Origin: Alphaproteobacteria bacterium 46_93_T64
GTDB lineage: Bacteria; Pseudomonadota; Alphaproteobacteria; Sneathiellales; Sneathiellaceae
Direction of reading: 5' to 3'
DNA length: 64,000 nt
Assembly (NCBI GenBank): GCA_002163135.1
Contig: MAAN01000023.1
Span: 2,501-66,500, forward strand
The notes under the pieces are model-generated. The model ran no database searches. It was not told the DNA's origin and worked only from the letters and a program-made list of their open reading frames with translations. A program made the position numbers and the translations under genes. Positions within the stretch are counted from its first letter, which is position 1; each line of letters opens with the position of its first letter. Positions 1 to 8,045 of the stretch are shown piece after piece.

Positions 1-348
1 AGTGTCGGAGAGGAAACCGGCACCTCAGATATAGCCCCTGACCTGAATAATGGAGGCCTGCTATCCGGCGTCTCCTCTCCTCTTAACCTGTTGAAGCATC
101 GTTTTTTTGATAAAACAGGAACCGCCCCAAGTATCTTTGGTGTGATGATGTCATCTCTTAATATTGTTCAAGACAGACTTAGCCGGTCTCGATTGGCCGG
201 AGATCCACCCGATGTAACAATTGCACCTAGGCTGGCGCATCGCGGTCTGCTCGAATTTGATAAAGCGGACGAAATGATAAAAGAAGGTGAGAATGCCGTA
301 GAAAGAGCACTCCCCTTCCTTCATCATGCTTTAACTGTTCTGTCATAA
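1..348 (+). CDS. Patatin-like phospholipase (NTE/RssA type), C-terminal fragment
   Basis: The frame is open from the first base, so this is the 3' end of a gene whose start lies outside the window. About 115 residues are visible. The part reading SSLNIVQDRLSRSRLAGDPP, followed by a DVTIAPRLAHRGLLEFDKAD stretch, is the usual C-terminal signature of bacterial patatin-like (NTE/RssA) serine hydrolases: a helix ending in R..L, the DPPDV turn and the 'I.P.L...GLLEF..A.E.I..GE' tail. The catalytic GxSxG and DG motifs would lie upstream and cannot be checked. The family hydrolyses acyl esters of phospholipids. The next gene is convergent, with only about 20 bp between the stops. Confidence 0.75.
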   Translation, partial: SVGEETGTSDIAPDLNNGGLLSGVSSPLNLLKHRFFDKTGTAPSIFGVMMSSLNIVQDRLSRSRLAGDPPDVTIAPRLAHRGLLEFDKADEMIKEGENAVERALPFLHHALTVLS

Positions 349-367
349 TTCCAAATTTGGACAGAAC

Positions 368-799
368 TCAACCTGTTGCGATGTAGTCTCTCATGGCAGC
401 AGCTTCACGCTCGACTTCATCCATACGATATTTCACGATATCTCCGATGGAAATGAATCCGACTAGGCCACTATCTTTGATTACCGGCAGATGTCGAATT
501 CGCTTTGTTGTCATTAAAGACATGACTTGGTCAATTGTATCTGAGGGGGCACACGTGATCACGTTTTTAGTCATCAGGTCTTCGGCCTTCTGACTCATGC
601 AAATTACGCCATGACGTGCCAAACCGCTCACGATATCGCGCTCTGACAGAACGCCAAGGACAGCGCCGGAACTGTCGACAATTAGGATTGCGCCAATCTT
701 CTTATCATAGAGCAACCCTGCGATTGACGTAATATCGTCATTTGCAGAAGCGGTAATAATCTTCCCGCCTTTTTCCTTCAAGATACTCGCTACATTCAT
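368..799 (-). CDS. CBS-domain pair protein
   Basis: A stand-alone 143-residue protein made almost entirely of two CBS motifs (about residues 10-65 and 75-130). The repeated signatures are G-A-I-L-I-V-D...G-V-L-S-E-R-D-I-V in the first and R-I-R-H-L-P-V-I...G-F-I-S-I-G-D-I-V in the second. CBS pairs bind adenine nucleotides and act as energy or ligand sensors. The family with the M-T-K-N-V-I-T-C-A-P linker is common in alphaproteobacteria and usually has no fixed enzymatic partner. It is transcribed alone, convergent with the lipase. rsmI lies upstream on the same strand across an 84-bp gap, so a shared transcript is possible but not shown. Confidence 0.85.
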   Translation of the reverse strand: MNVASILKEKGGKIITASANDDITSIAGLLYDKKIGAILIVDSSGAVLGVLSERDIVSGLARHGVICMSQKAEDLMTKNVITCAPSDTIDQVMSLMTTKRIRHLPVIKDSGLVGFISIGDIVKYRMDEVEREAAAMRDYIATG

Positions 800-883
800 G
801 ATATCCCTCCGCTTAAGAAGTTATTCAAAACATTGTAGTTAAAGATTACACTAATTATTCATTTTCTCAAATGTATCGTATAT

Positions 884-1621
884 TTAGTGTTTTGGATCAT
901 CTTCTTCAAGTTCAGGCTCTGCTCTATGCGGGGCAATAACAATAGTTACCTCACCCTTTATTTTGACACCATCCAGCTTTTCAATCACTTCTTGAATTGA
1001 TCCACGGTGAACCCTTTCAAATTTCTTTGTTAGCTCCACACACACAGCAACTTGACGGTCACCCAAACATTCCAGCGCAATTTTCAGTATTTTCACCACC
1101 CGAAAAGGCGATTCAAATAGTGCTATTGCTCCCGGTGTATCTGCATACGCGTTAAAGACTTTCCGTTGCCGGCCGGGGCGGCGCGGCAGAAATCCTAAAA
1201 AACTAAAAGCTGGTATGGGTAACCCTGAGACCATTAACGCAGTTATAACCGCACTTGGACCCGGCAAAGCTTCCACTCTAAAACCATCCTCAATCGCCGC
1301 GGTTGCAGCCCGTTGTCCCGGATCACTGATCCCCGGCGCGCCTGCGTCGGATGTAAGTCCTACGTTCTTACCGTCCCTTAACAAGGACAAGATCCTACCA
1401 ACAGCGCGATCTTCATTATGTGCGTGACATGAAAAAATAATTGGTGGGCTATCTAGCTGATGACGCTCGAAAATCTTGCGAGTGTGCCGCGTATCTTCAC
1501 ATGCCAAGGCATCCACATTTTGCAAAATGCGGACTGTGCGGTAAGAAATGTCTTCCAGATTTCCAATAGGTGTCGGAATCAAGAAAAGCGTCGGTTCGGA
1601 TGTAAATTCTGTAATTTCCAT
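884..1621 (-). CDS. rsmI: 16S rRNA (cytidine(1402)-2'-O)-methyltransferase
   Basis: RsmI methylates the ribose of C1402 in 16S rRNA with S-adenosylmethionine, fine-tuning the decoding centre. The 245-residue protein begins with the hallmark LFLIPTPIGNLEDIS and continues with ALACEDTRHTRKIF, the T-SDAGAPGISDPG loop and LPGPSAVITALMVSGLP, all diagnostic of the tetrapyrrole-methylase fold RsmI family. It is at the short end for the family because the C-terminal region is reduced. In many proteobacteria rsmI lies beside a YraN endonuclease-like gene and a penicillin-binding-protein activator; neither is adjacent here. The next upstream gene on the same strand is a LysR regulator that ends about 50 bp away. 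Confidence 0.93.
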   Translation of the reverse strand: MEITEFTSEPTLFLIPTPIGNLEDISYRTVRILQNVDALACEDTRHTRKIFERHQLDSPPIIFSCHAHNEDRAVGRILSLLRDGKNVGLTSDAGAPGISDPGQRAATAAIEDGFRVEALPGPSAVITALMVSGLPIPAFSFLGFLPRRPGRQRKVFNAYADTPGAIALFESPFRVVKILKIALECLGDRQVAVCVELTKKFERVHRGSIQEVIEKLDGVKIKGEVTIVIAPHRAEPELEEDDPKH

Positions 1622-1672
1622 ATTGCGGACTAACCATATTCAAAGCCACTAAGCAAGAAAACGATTTATCTG

Positions 1673-2581
1673 CTATTCTACAGGTCCAAGTTCGGATGTT
1701 GCCTCTTTAAGCTTTTGGCGCACCCAACGATTAAGCGCAGACCGTTCAGCCGAGCCATGCCAATAGAGATGAAGATCCAAATTTGGGGCTTCAAATGGCA
1801 ATTCGAACACTCTGCAATTATATAAATTGGCAAGCGTTGAGGGAGCTGAAAGCATCAGATCTGTTTGGTTCAGCAATGCGAATGCAGCCTGATGATGCTG
1901 AAGACGGACAACCTTGTTACGTGAAGCTCCTATCTTTCCTAGGCCAATATCAACCACGCCGCCTCCTTTTCTACGGTAAGATACATGGATGTGATCACAC
2001 GAAAGGTAGTCCTCCAACGACAACTTCGATTTTTTGGCAAACTTATGCTCATTAGATAGAGCACAAACTTGTCTGTCTGACATCAACAAAGTATGCCGCA
2101 ATTCACCTTCTGTCGGCATTGGAATATCAACAGCGAAGTCAATTTCGTTTGCAGCTAGTTTACTGGCAATAGATCTCCTTTGAACTTGAAAGACCTGCAA
2201 CGTTATATTCGGTGCTTCCGCGCGTAGAATGTTCACAAACTTTGGTAGAATTATTGTCTCTCCGATGTCCCCAATACTTAAACGCAACGTTTTCCGCACT
2301 TCGAGTGGATCAAAAATATAATCCTGATTCATGTTAGATTGAAATAGGCGTAATGCCTGCCTTACAGGACCGATTAACTCGTCTGCCCGCGCGGTGGGGT
2401 TCATTCTCTTGCCTGCATGCACGAAAAGCGGATCCCCAACCGTATCTCGAAGGCGCGCCAAAGAATTACTGACAGCAGGTTGTGTCTTGTTCAGTGTTTG
2501 AGCCGTCTGAGTGAGATTTCCTGTATCGTAGATAACTTCAAATACGACAAATAGATTGAGGTCGATATTTTGCAACAACAT
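1673..2581 (-). CDS. LysR-family transcriptional regulator
   Basis: A 302-residue LysR-type regulator. The N-terminal winged helix-turn-helix (about residues 5-65) shows LNLFVVFEVIYDTGNLTQTA, then LNKTQPAVSNSLARLRDTVG and DPLFV, the canonical recognition-helix region. The rest (about residues 90-295) is a periplasmic-binding-protein-like effector domain starting at RKTLRLSIGDIGE. It is divergent from an acyl-CoA dehydrogenase 108 bp away, the usual geometry for a LysR regulator controlling its neighbour and itself. A perfect inverted repeat lies 15 bp from its start codon. The inducer is unknown; an acyl-CoA or fatty-acid-derived ligand is only an inference from the neighbour. Confidence 0.9.
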   Translation of the reverse strand: MLLQNIDLNLFVVFEVIYDTGNLTQTAQTLNKTQPAVSNSLARLRDTVGDPLFVHAGKRMNPTARADELIGPVRQALRLFQSNMNQDYIFDPLEVRKTLRLSIGDIGETIILPKFVNILRAEAPNITLQVFQVQRRSIASKLAANEIDFAVDIPMPTEGELRHTLLMSDRQVCALSNEHKFAKKSKLSLEDYLSCDHIHVSYRRKGGGVVDIGLGKIGASRNKVVRLQHHQAAFALLNQTDLMLSAPSTLANLYNCRVFELPFEAPNLDLHLYWHGSAERSALNRWVRQKLKEATSELGPVE

Positions 2582-2596
2582 AAGTATTCACCATAT

Positions 2597-2621
2597 TTAT
2601 AATACCCTATCATTATTATAA
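2597..2621. promoter_or_regulatory. Candidate LysR operator between divergent genes
   Basis: Perfect 8-bp arms (ttataata and tattataa) separated by 9 bp lie in the 108-bp divergent region, next to the LysR start. The shape (inverted repeat with a T...A core) suits LysR-type sites. The AT-only arms make chance occurrence possible. Confidence 0.35.
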
Positions 2622-2689
2622 ATTTCATTGATTGTATACAAATCTCTATGCTGACTGCCATTCAGACATCACATATAGAGGAGTGAAGA

Positions 2690-3901
2690 ATGTCATCAAA
2701 AATATCAGCAAAAGCCGAAGACCTAAAATTACGGGTCGAAGCCTTTATGAACGAGCATGTTTATGCAGCAGAAGAAGCTTATCACCATCATATTGAAACA
2801 TCAGGAGATCGCTGGAGCATTCCACCAATTATGGAAGAGCTTAAAGCTAAAGCAAAAGCGGAGGGACTCTGGAATCTGTTTCTGGCGGAATTCAATGATT
2901 ACGGCTCGGGTCTGACCAACCTTGAATATGCACCATTAGCTGAGATTATGGGACGGTCCCTCATTGGCGCTGAAGTATTTAACTGTAGCGCCCCAGATAC
3001 GGGAAACATGGAAGTCTTTGCGCGCTACTGCTCTGAAGAACAGAAACAAAGATGGCTTACACCGCTTCTGGAAGGAGAGATCCGTTCTTCCTTTGCAATG
3101 ACTGAGCCTGCTGTTGCCTCGTCTGACGCAACCAACATACAAACTTCAATTACCAGAGATGGTGATGAATATGTCATTAATGGGCGAAAATGGTGGATTA
3201 GTGGCGCTCCAGATCCACGTTGTAAAATTTTTATCGTCATGGGTAAAACCAATCCGGATGCTCCAAGACATGAACAACAATCACAGATCCTAATCCCCAA
3301 AGACACGCCCGGCGTAACGCTGGTACGTGCCATGAAAGTTTTTGGCTCCGACGACGCCCCCCATGGCCACGCAGAAATCTTGTTCGACAATGTACGTGTC
3401 CCTAAAGAAAATTTGATTGGTGAAGAAGGGAGTGGTTTTGCAATTGCCCAAGGTCGACTTGGCCCCGGCCGCATCCACCATTGCATGAGATTGATCGGAT
3501 GTGCTCAACGGGCACTCGAATTGATGTGCGCACGTGTTGATAGCCGAGTAGCTTTTGGCAAAAAGATTAGTGAGCAGGGCTCCATTCGCGAAGATATTGC
3601 AAAATCTATCTGTGAGATTGAACAAGCGAGACTGCTTACAATGAAAGCGGCTGAAAAGATGGATCAAGGCACATATAAGGATGCCAAAGATCTAATTGCT
3701 ATGATCAAGATTGTCGCTCCACTAATGGCCCAGACAGTCATCGACCGGGCAATGCAAGCTCACGGTGCGATGGGCCTCAGTCAAGATACTTTCCTTGCTG
3801 AAGCTTTCGCTTACGCACGTACTGTCCGCTTTGCAGACGGCCCAGATCAGGTTCACATGAACTCACTCGGCAAACAAATTATACGGCGTTATGCTGATTA
3901 A
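2690..3901 (+). CDS. Acyl-CoA dehydrogenase family protein
   Basis: A 403-residue FAD-dependent acyl-CoA dehydrogenase, a family that introduces an alpha,beta double bond into acyl-CoA and passes electrons to ETF. Visible features are the N-terminal helical domain, the FAD/substrate signature [20 protein letters not shown] (about residues 133-152), the middle beta domain with [11 protein letters not shown], and a C-terminal helical domain with [17 protein letters not shown] and the [16 protein letters not shown] segment. The resemblance is to the longer ACAD10/11-like bacterial group rather than to short-chain enzymes. The start is preceded by a good gaggag ribosome site about 7 bp upstream. 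The gene is divergent from the LysR regulator and followed at once by a strong terminator, so it is monocistronic. Confidence 0.9.
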   Translation: MSSKISAKAEDLKLRVEAFMNEHVYAAEEAYHHHIETSGDRWSIPPIMEELKAKAKAEGLWNLFLAEFNDYGSGLTNLEYAPLAEIMGRSLIGAEVFNCSAPDTGNMEVFARYCSEEQKQRWLTPLLEGEIRSSFAMTEPAVASSDATNIQTSITRDGDEYVINGRKWWISGAPDPRCKIFIVMGKTNPDAPRHEQQSQILIPKDTPGVTLVRAMKVFGSDDAPHGHAEILFDNVRVPKENLIGEEGSGFAIAQGRLGPGRIHHCMRLIGCAQRALELMCARVDSRVAFGKKISEQGSIREDIAKSICEIEQARLLTMKAAEKMDQGTYKDAKDLIAMIKIVAPLMAQTVIDRAMQAHGAMGLSQDTFLAEAFAYARTVRFADGPDQVHMNSLGKQIIRRYAD

Positions 3902-3919
3902 TCTCTCGTAGATAAAGAA

Positions 3920-3946
3920 AAACCCTTGTCCATCGGACAAGGGTTT
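3920..3946 (+). terminator. Rho-independent terminator after acyl-CoA dehydrogenase
   Basis: A perfect 12-bp stem (aaacccttgtcc / ggacaagggttt) with a 3-nt loop, 19 bp after the stop codon and ending in TTT. Confidence 0.8.
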
Positions 3947-4184
3947 CCAGAAAATCAGGCCTTATTATTTTTCTGCCTCGGCCCTGGCATTCGTTTCGGC
4001 GGTGACCAACTTCCCTTTTTGATAAGGCAATTAACGATCAAACTTGAGATTTGGCTTTACGAGCAAAACCGTTTCTCATTCACCGAGTTTCTCCCCAAAC
4101 GGGGAAAAGAGAATAATTTAAGCCAGGTCCGGATCTTGCCGCCCAGTTCCCCAGCTTGAGCAATTATTAGCAGGTAATTACAAC

Positions 4185-4201
4185 AATGACAAATTGTCAT
4201 T
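4185..4201. repeat. 17-bp palindrome, possible operator
   Basis: The sequence aatgacaa-a-ttgtcatt is a perfect 8-1-8 palindrome, and a partial copy (ttgacaatt) follows at about 4203. It lies 270 bp upstream of the Sel1 gene. The symmetry suggests a dimeric repressor site; the cognate protein is unknown. Confidence 0.35.
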
Positions 4202-4353
4202 TTTGACAATTCATCAATTTTCATTGTGATATCGCAACAGCATTACAAAATTAGCTTTATTTTCATAACCTTAATTGCGGTGAAAAATTATTCTAAATAC
4301 TTTTATTTCGCCGCGGCACCGTTGCCTCCCAACACAGAATCCGCCTATCCCAT

Positions 4354-4419
4354 AAAAAAACCCGCTTCCGAACACGAAAACTTAGCGGAAAAGCCCGGAA
4401 TCGCGAATCTGGTTTTTTT
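4354..4419 (+). other. T-tailed hairpin, possible terminator or end of a small RNA
   Basis: Seven A's plus CC (4354-4362) pair with GG plus seven T's (4411-4419), enclosing an inner ttccg...cggaa stem. It lies about 50 bp upstream of the Sel1 gene with no gene before it on the plus strand, so it could end a short noncoding transcript or act as an attenuator. No Rfam-like family was recognised. Confidence 0.3.
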
Positions 4420-4471
4420 GAAATAATGAGATTACACTGTTCCCAAGACAATCACTGGGGGCTGATGTCCA

Positions 4472-5077
4472 ATGACTAATTTAATTACATCTAGTATCAG
4501 TACCATTTGTTTATTTATGCTGGCGTTTTGCATGCCTGCACAAGCTTCTTTAGAGTCTGCCCGCGCAGCATATCTGAAGGGAAATTACTTACTTGCGCAT
4601 GATGAATGGCTGCGCCAAGCGACTTTAGGAAATGCGGAGGCGCAATTTAATTTGGGTTTCTTGTTTGAAAATGGACAAGGTATCACACGGGATCTTTTTG
4701 CCGCAGAGAGGTGGTATGAACTTGCCGCTCGGCAAAATTATCCTACAGCATCCGACATGCTCGTGGCGCTTCATAGAAAGATCCGAAAAGAAAACAAAGA
4801 AAAGCTGTTTTACTGGCTCCCCAAGGCAGAATCTGGCGACTCTGTGGGCCAATTGGCTGTCTCAAAAATACTTGCTGCCGGTAAAGACACATTGAAAGAC
4901 GACGTAGAAGCCATGAAATGGTTACTCCTTGCATTGGAAGATACGAAAAATGGCACTACATATAAACGTATGCTTCGCTTTAAAGAGCAATTGCAAGCAC
5001 GCCTGAGTGGGCTACAGATGCAAGATGCGAGCAATCGTGTCACTGCTTGGAAGGATCTTCGAAAGCCAATCGACTAG
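4472..5077 (+). CDS. Secreted Sel1-repeat protein
   Basis: The 201-residue product starts with a signal peptide (hydrophobic ISTICLFMLAFCMPAQA, with likely cleavage after A-Q-A near residue 25), so it should be periplasmic. Residues about 27-100 form Sel1-like helical repeats: A-A-Y-L-K-G-N-Y...A-H-D-E-W-L-R-Q-A-T-L-G-N-A-E-A-Q, then N-L-G-F-L-F-E-N-G-Q-G-I-T-R-D, then A-E-R-W-Y-E-L-A-A. A weaker repeat near 115-155 reads W-L-P-K-A-E-S-G-D-S-V-G-Q-L-A-V-S-K-I. Sel1 repeats mediate protein-protein contacts; no enzymatic motif is seen. The PilZ-like gene follows 51 bp downstream on the same strand and may share its transcript. Confidence 0.75.
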   Translation: MTNLITSSISTICLFMLAFCMPAQASLESARAAYLKGNYLLAHDEWLRQATLGNAEAQFNLGFLFENGQGITRDLFAAERWYELAARQNYPTASDMLVALHRKIRKENKEKLFYWLPKAESGDSVGQLAVSKILAAGKDTLKDDVEAMKWLLLALEDTKNGTTYKRMLRFKEQLQARLSGLQMQDASNRVTAWKDLRKPID

Positions 5078-5128
5078 AAAATATTCCTACTGAGCTATAG
5101 CTGGCATGAAGAGTGCATAACAGGTTTT

Positions 5129-5509
5129 ATGTATTTAACTTTAGACTTGGAGGTTGCCGTGCTTCATACGCCACAACTCAACCGATCGATCCCTAACCGA
5201 TTTGAGCAACGGGACTCTTTTCGTATTTCAAATCCGGTATTGCGGGTCGAAATTGAAGGACACTATTTCCAAACCGAAAACTGGTCTCTAAATGGCCTAT
5301 TGCTCCGTGGTGTAATAGATGAGGCCTCTTTGGACAAACCAATACAGGGCATTTTTGGCCCACATAAAGGCGCTGAAATCTGCAAATTTGGCGGGCGTAT
5401 CGTCCGCATAGATCTCAACGATGATCAAATGGCTATTGAACTAGATGGAAGTAGCCGCGAAGTCGCAGCACTTCTTCCCTTATGGGTTCTAAAATACGGC
5501 GCCATATAA
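5129..5509 (+). CDS. PilZ-like domain protein
   Basis: A 126-residue single-domain protein. The N-terminal R-F-E-Q-R-D-S-F-R stretch followed about 30 residues later by N-W-S-L-N-G-L-L-L-R-G resembles the RxxxR and (D/N)xSxxG halves of the c-di-GMP-binding PilZ motif, and the remaining beta-strands (G-G-R-I-V-R-I-D-L-N-D...M-A-I-E-L-D) fit the PilZ barrel. The consensus is imperfect (R-x4-R-D spacing, N-x-S-x-x-G), so nucleotide binding is uncertain. A role in signalling by c-di-GMP or in alginate- or cellulose-type polysaccharide export is only a family-based possibility. It follows the Sel1 gene and is convergent with the glycosyltransferase. Confidence 0.6.
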   Translation: MYLTLDLEVAVLHTPQLNRSIPNRFEQRDSFRISNPVLRVEIEGHYFQTENWSLNGLLLRGVIDEASLDKPIQGIFGPHKGAEICKFGGRIVRIDLNDDQMAIELDGSSREVAALLPLWVLKYGAI

Positions 5510-5565
5510 CTTGACGAATGTGGTGGCCACCGGCCCCCACATCCCTCTCGCATTCTTCTCTGATA

Positions 5566-6735
5566 TCAAATAAGTCTTTCAACGTGATCGGCGATTTTTG
5601 TAAGTGCTGATCGCCAGTCCCCTTCAGAAAGTTGCTTGGCAATTGAGAGCGCCTTATTTTGCATTTCTCTATTCTCAACAGAATGCTTCAATATTCCTGT
5701 CATTTGATCCAATGTGACTGAAGAGCGTACTGGCTTGGCAACACCATTTAGTGCCATCAGTTTACTATTGAGCATTGTCTCCGAATGAGTTGGGAACGTG
5801 ATCTGCACACGCCCTGTCATCAAACAAGAAGTTGAGGTCCCGCCGCCGCCAGAATGGATGACAACCGTTGATTTTGGCAATGCTTCAGAAAAATCTGCTG
5901 GAGCCCTCAACATCTCAATTTTTGTCGAAGCATAAGCCGATACAGTTTTCTCAGGTGCATCACGCAAGAAAACTGTGGCAGTCACACCAAGCCTTTTAAT
6001 AGCGTCCAGCGCGACGTTATTTCTCCCGGCCTCACGGGCCATATACAAAAAGACATGGGGCCTTTTAGGTAGAGGAGCAAAATCTAGACTTTGTTCCAGT
6101 GGCCCAACCAAATTACTACTTCGATAATCGACATAAGGATCCAGCTGCGGAACAGTGCAGACATATTGCCCTTCAGTATCAAAAATCTGGGGTAAATGAG
6201 AGAGCGGTTCCCGTCCGTTCATTTGCAACACATCGTTAAATACGTCCAGTATTCGCGACTGCGCAATCAATGGTTTGCCTTCTGAAATGATAGGCGGGTA
6301 GGTTTCCAAATGAGAAGGCGGTAACGTAAAGCCATTTCCGATATTGATCATCGGCACCATCCCACGTGCAGCAAGACTTAACCCAGGGCTGTGATCGGCG
6401 ATGATCACATCTGCTTTCAGCAGCGTCACCAAATTAGACCAAGCAGCAAACATGCCTTCCAGCGTTTCTTTATGAATAAATCCTTGCCGCGCCATCACAT
6501 CCGCATAACTAGGTGTTGCACTTTTCTTAATGTCTGGATGTGAAGGATTTATCCAATAAGGGGCTTGGACAACTCTATATCCACGATCTTTCAAAGCTTG
6601 ATGAGTTTTCGGCACGTCTCTCGCTGCAAAAATCACTTCATGTCCGCGACTACTCAAAAGGTCTGCTATTCTCAGCATGGGATAAATGTGCCCCAAATTA
6701 GCCCCGAATTCCGAGCCAAACAGTATTCTCGCCAA
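5566..6735 (-). CDS. GT1/MurG-like glycosyltransferase
   Basis: A roughly 390-residue GT-B glycosyltransferase of the UDP-glycosyltransferase type. The N-terminal Rossmann half begins ARILFGSEFGANLGHIYPML, with the nucleotide-independent G-x-x-x-G-H acceptor loop. The C-terminal half carries the donor-site signature V-V-I-H-S-G-G-G-G-T-S-T-S (the H-x-G-G-x-G-T motif) followed by P-T-H-S-E-T. I prefer the TTG start at 6735, because it gives the usual M-A-R-I-L-F-G start and lies just after a ggagggg ribosome site; an in-frame TTG at 6747 overlaps that site. The sugar and acceptor are unknown. The gene is divergent from the alanine-racemase-fold enzyme gene, about 118 bp away. Confidence 0.8.
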   Translation of the reverse strand: MARILFGSEFGANLGHIYPMLRIADLLSSRGHEVIFAARDVPKTHQALKDRGYRVVQAPYWINPSHPDIKKSATPSYADVMARQGFIHKETLEGMFAAWSNLVTLLKADVIIADHSPGLSLAARGMVPMINIGNGFTLPPSHLETYPPIISEGKPLIAQSRILDVFNDVLQMNGREPLSHLPQIFDTEGQYVCTVPQLDPYVDYRSSNLVGPLEQSLDFAPLPKRPHVFLYMAREAGRNNVALDAIKRLGVTATVFLRDAPEKTVSAYASTKIEMLRAPADFSEALPKSTVVIHSGGGGTSTSCLMTGRVQITFPTHSETMLNSKLMALNGVAKPVRSSVTLDQMTGILKHSVENREMQNKALSIAKQLSEGDWRSALTKIADHVERLI

Positions 6736-6853
6736 GATCCCCTCCAAATTTCGCTTTAATCAACAATGAACTTAGGGCAATGATACAATCATTGATTACC
6801 CACAATTGCAACCGCTCGCGATTTTGAACAAATGCCGCCAAGGAACTCAGCAT

Positions 6854-7993
6854 ATGACAATGGATCAGTTAGAAACGCCTACTTTAATTCTTGATGAAAA
6901 GCGTTTAGATGCCAACATTGGGAAAATGCGGGAAAAACTCTCCAGAGAAACTATGTCGCTGAGGCCTCACTTGAAAACCTGTAAGTCATTAAAGGTTGCC
7001 AACAAAATTTCACTCCCTGGTCTCGAAAGTAAAATCACTGTTTCCACCTTATCAGAGGCGGAGTATTTTTTTGAGGGCGGGTATACCGATATTCTGTACG
7101 CTGTCTCCATTGTCCCACAAAAACTAAAACGCATAAAAGCACTCCAAGATGCGGGAGCAACCGTTACTTTAATACTTGATACAATGGTTGCCGCACAGCA
7201 AACCGCCCAAATGGCTCAAGAACTTAAAACGACATTCCCTTGCCTCATTGAAATCGATAGCGATGGCAAACGAGCCGGTTTGGCGCCAGATGACGAGCAA
7301 ATACCAAATATTGCGAAATATCTTGATGATGTCGAGGGTCTTAGTTTTTCAGGAGTGATGACACATGCTGGCGGATCCTATTATTGTAACAACCCTGCTG
7401 GAATAGCGATCGTCGCCGAGCAAGAGCGCAGTGCAATCACTCAAGCAGCTGATATTATCCGCAGCAAAAACATCAGCTGTCCTGTTGTCAGTATGGGATC
7501 AACGCCAACAGCTTTTTTTGCGAATTCGTTTGACGGCATTACTGAGATCCGAGCCGGTGTGTATGTTTTTCAAGATATGGTTATGCAGGCTCTCGGTGTT
7601 TGCGAAACTGAGGATATCGCCATTTCAGTATTAACCACTGTCATCAGTCATAACCCAGCCCATAATCGGGTGCTCATTGATGCGGGAAGTTTAGCTCTTT
7701 CAGCAGATCCGGGAAAAAAGAACCAATTTGGAAAAACTCATTTCGGACAGATTTGCAACGTCAAAGGGGCAAAAGTACTGGAAGGCGTTTTCGTCACCAG
7801 CACTAATCAGGAACATGGTCTGATATCGCTTGAGGGAACAAATTATAGTTTGGCCGATTTTCCAATCGGAAGCCGCCTTCGGATTCTTCCCAATCATGCT
7901 TGTATAACTGCGGCTGCGTATCCTGGTTATCATGTCTTGAAACAAAACTCGAATGAGGTCTCAGATTATTGGCTCCGCAGTAATGGTTGGTAA
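6854..7993 (+). CDS. DSD1-family PLP enzyme (D-threonine aldolase / D-serine dehydratase-like)
   Basis: The approximately 379-residue protein has the alanine-racemase fold of metal-dependent D-threonine aldolases and eukaryotic-type D-serine dehydratases. The N-terminal L-E-T-P-T-L-I-L-D-E-K-R-L-D-A-N-I is followed by S-L-R-P-H-L-K-T-C-K-S, whose lysine is the expected PLP Schiff-base residue. G-V-M-T-H-A-G and V-S-M-G-S-T-P-T form the phosphate site, and a C-terminal H-A-C-I-T-A-A is the H-x-C metal site typical of the family. The start at 6854 is favoured by an aagga ribosome site 10 bp upstream; a longer in-frame start at 6806 lacks one. The natural substrate (D-threonine, D-serine, 3-hydroxyaspartate) cannot be told from sequence. 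Confidence 0.85.
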   Translation: MTMDQLETPTLILDEKRLDANIGKMREKLSRETMSLRPHLKTCKSLKVANKISLPGLESKITVSTLSEAEYFFEGGYTDILYAVSIVPQKLKRIKALQDAGATVTLILDTMVAAQQTAQMAQELKTTFPCLIEIDSDGKRAGLAPDDEQIPNIAKYLDDVEGLSFSGVMTHAGGSYYCNNPAGIAIVAEQERSAITQAADIIRSKNISCPVVSMGSTPTAFFANSFDGITEIRAGVYVFQDMVMQALGVCETEDIAISVLTTVISHNPAHNRVLIDAGSLALSADPGKKNQFGKTHFGQICNVKGAKVLEGVFVTSTNQEHGLISLEGTNYSLADFPIGSRLRILPNHACITAAAYPGYHVLKQNSNEVSDYWLRSNGW

Positions 7994-8045
7994 GAAAATG
8001 ACTGTCCCATGATTGCAAAATCAAGCTTAACTCACCGCAACCTAG

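Larger units (their letters stand above)
3947..4471. other. 525-bp intergenic region without a supported gene
   Basis: Reading frames here are short and atypical. The plus frame from about 3926 starts inside the terminator and is not credible. A short minus-strand frame (about 4030-3970) has protein-like composition, ending in A-R-A-E-A-E-K-stop, but has no convincing start. The region holds a 17-bp palindrome (4185-4201) and a T-tailed hairpin (4354-4419), listed separately. Confidence 0.5.

Noticed and set aside
3970-4030. Short minus-strand frame with protein-like composition ending A-R-A-E-A-E-K-stop
   Set aside because: No plausible start codon with a ribosome site, and an in-frame stop lies just upstream. 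Too short to support a gene.
3926-4159. A 77-codon plus-strand reading frame after the acyl-CoA dehydrogenase
   Set aside because: It starts inside the terminator hairpin, has no ribosome site and no family resemblance.
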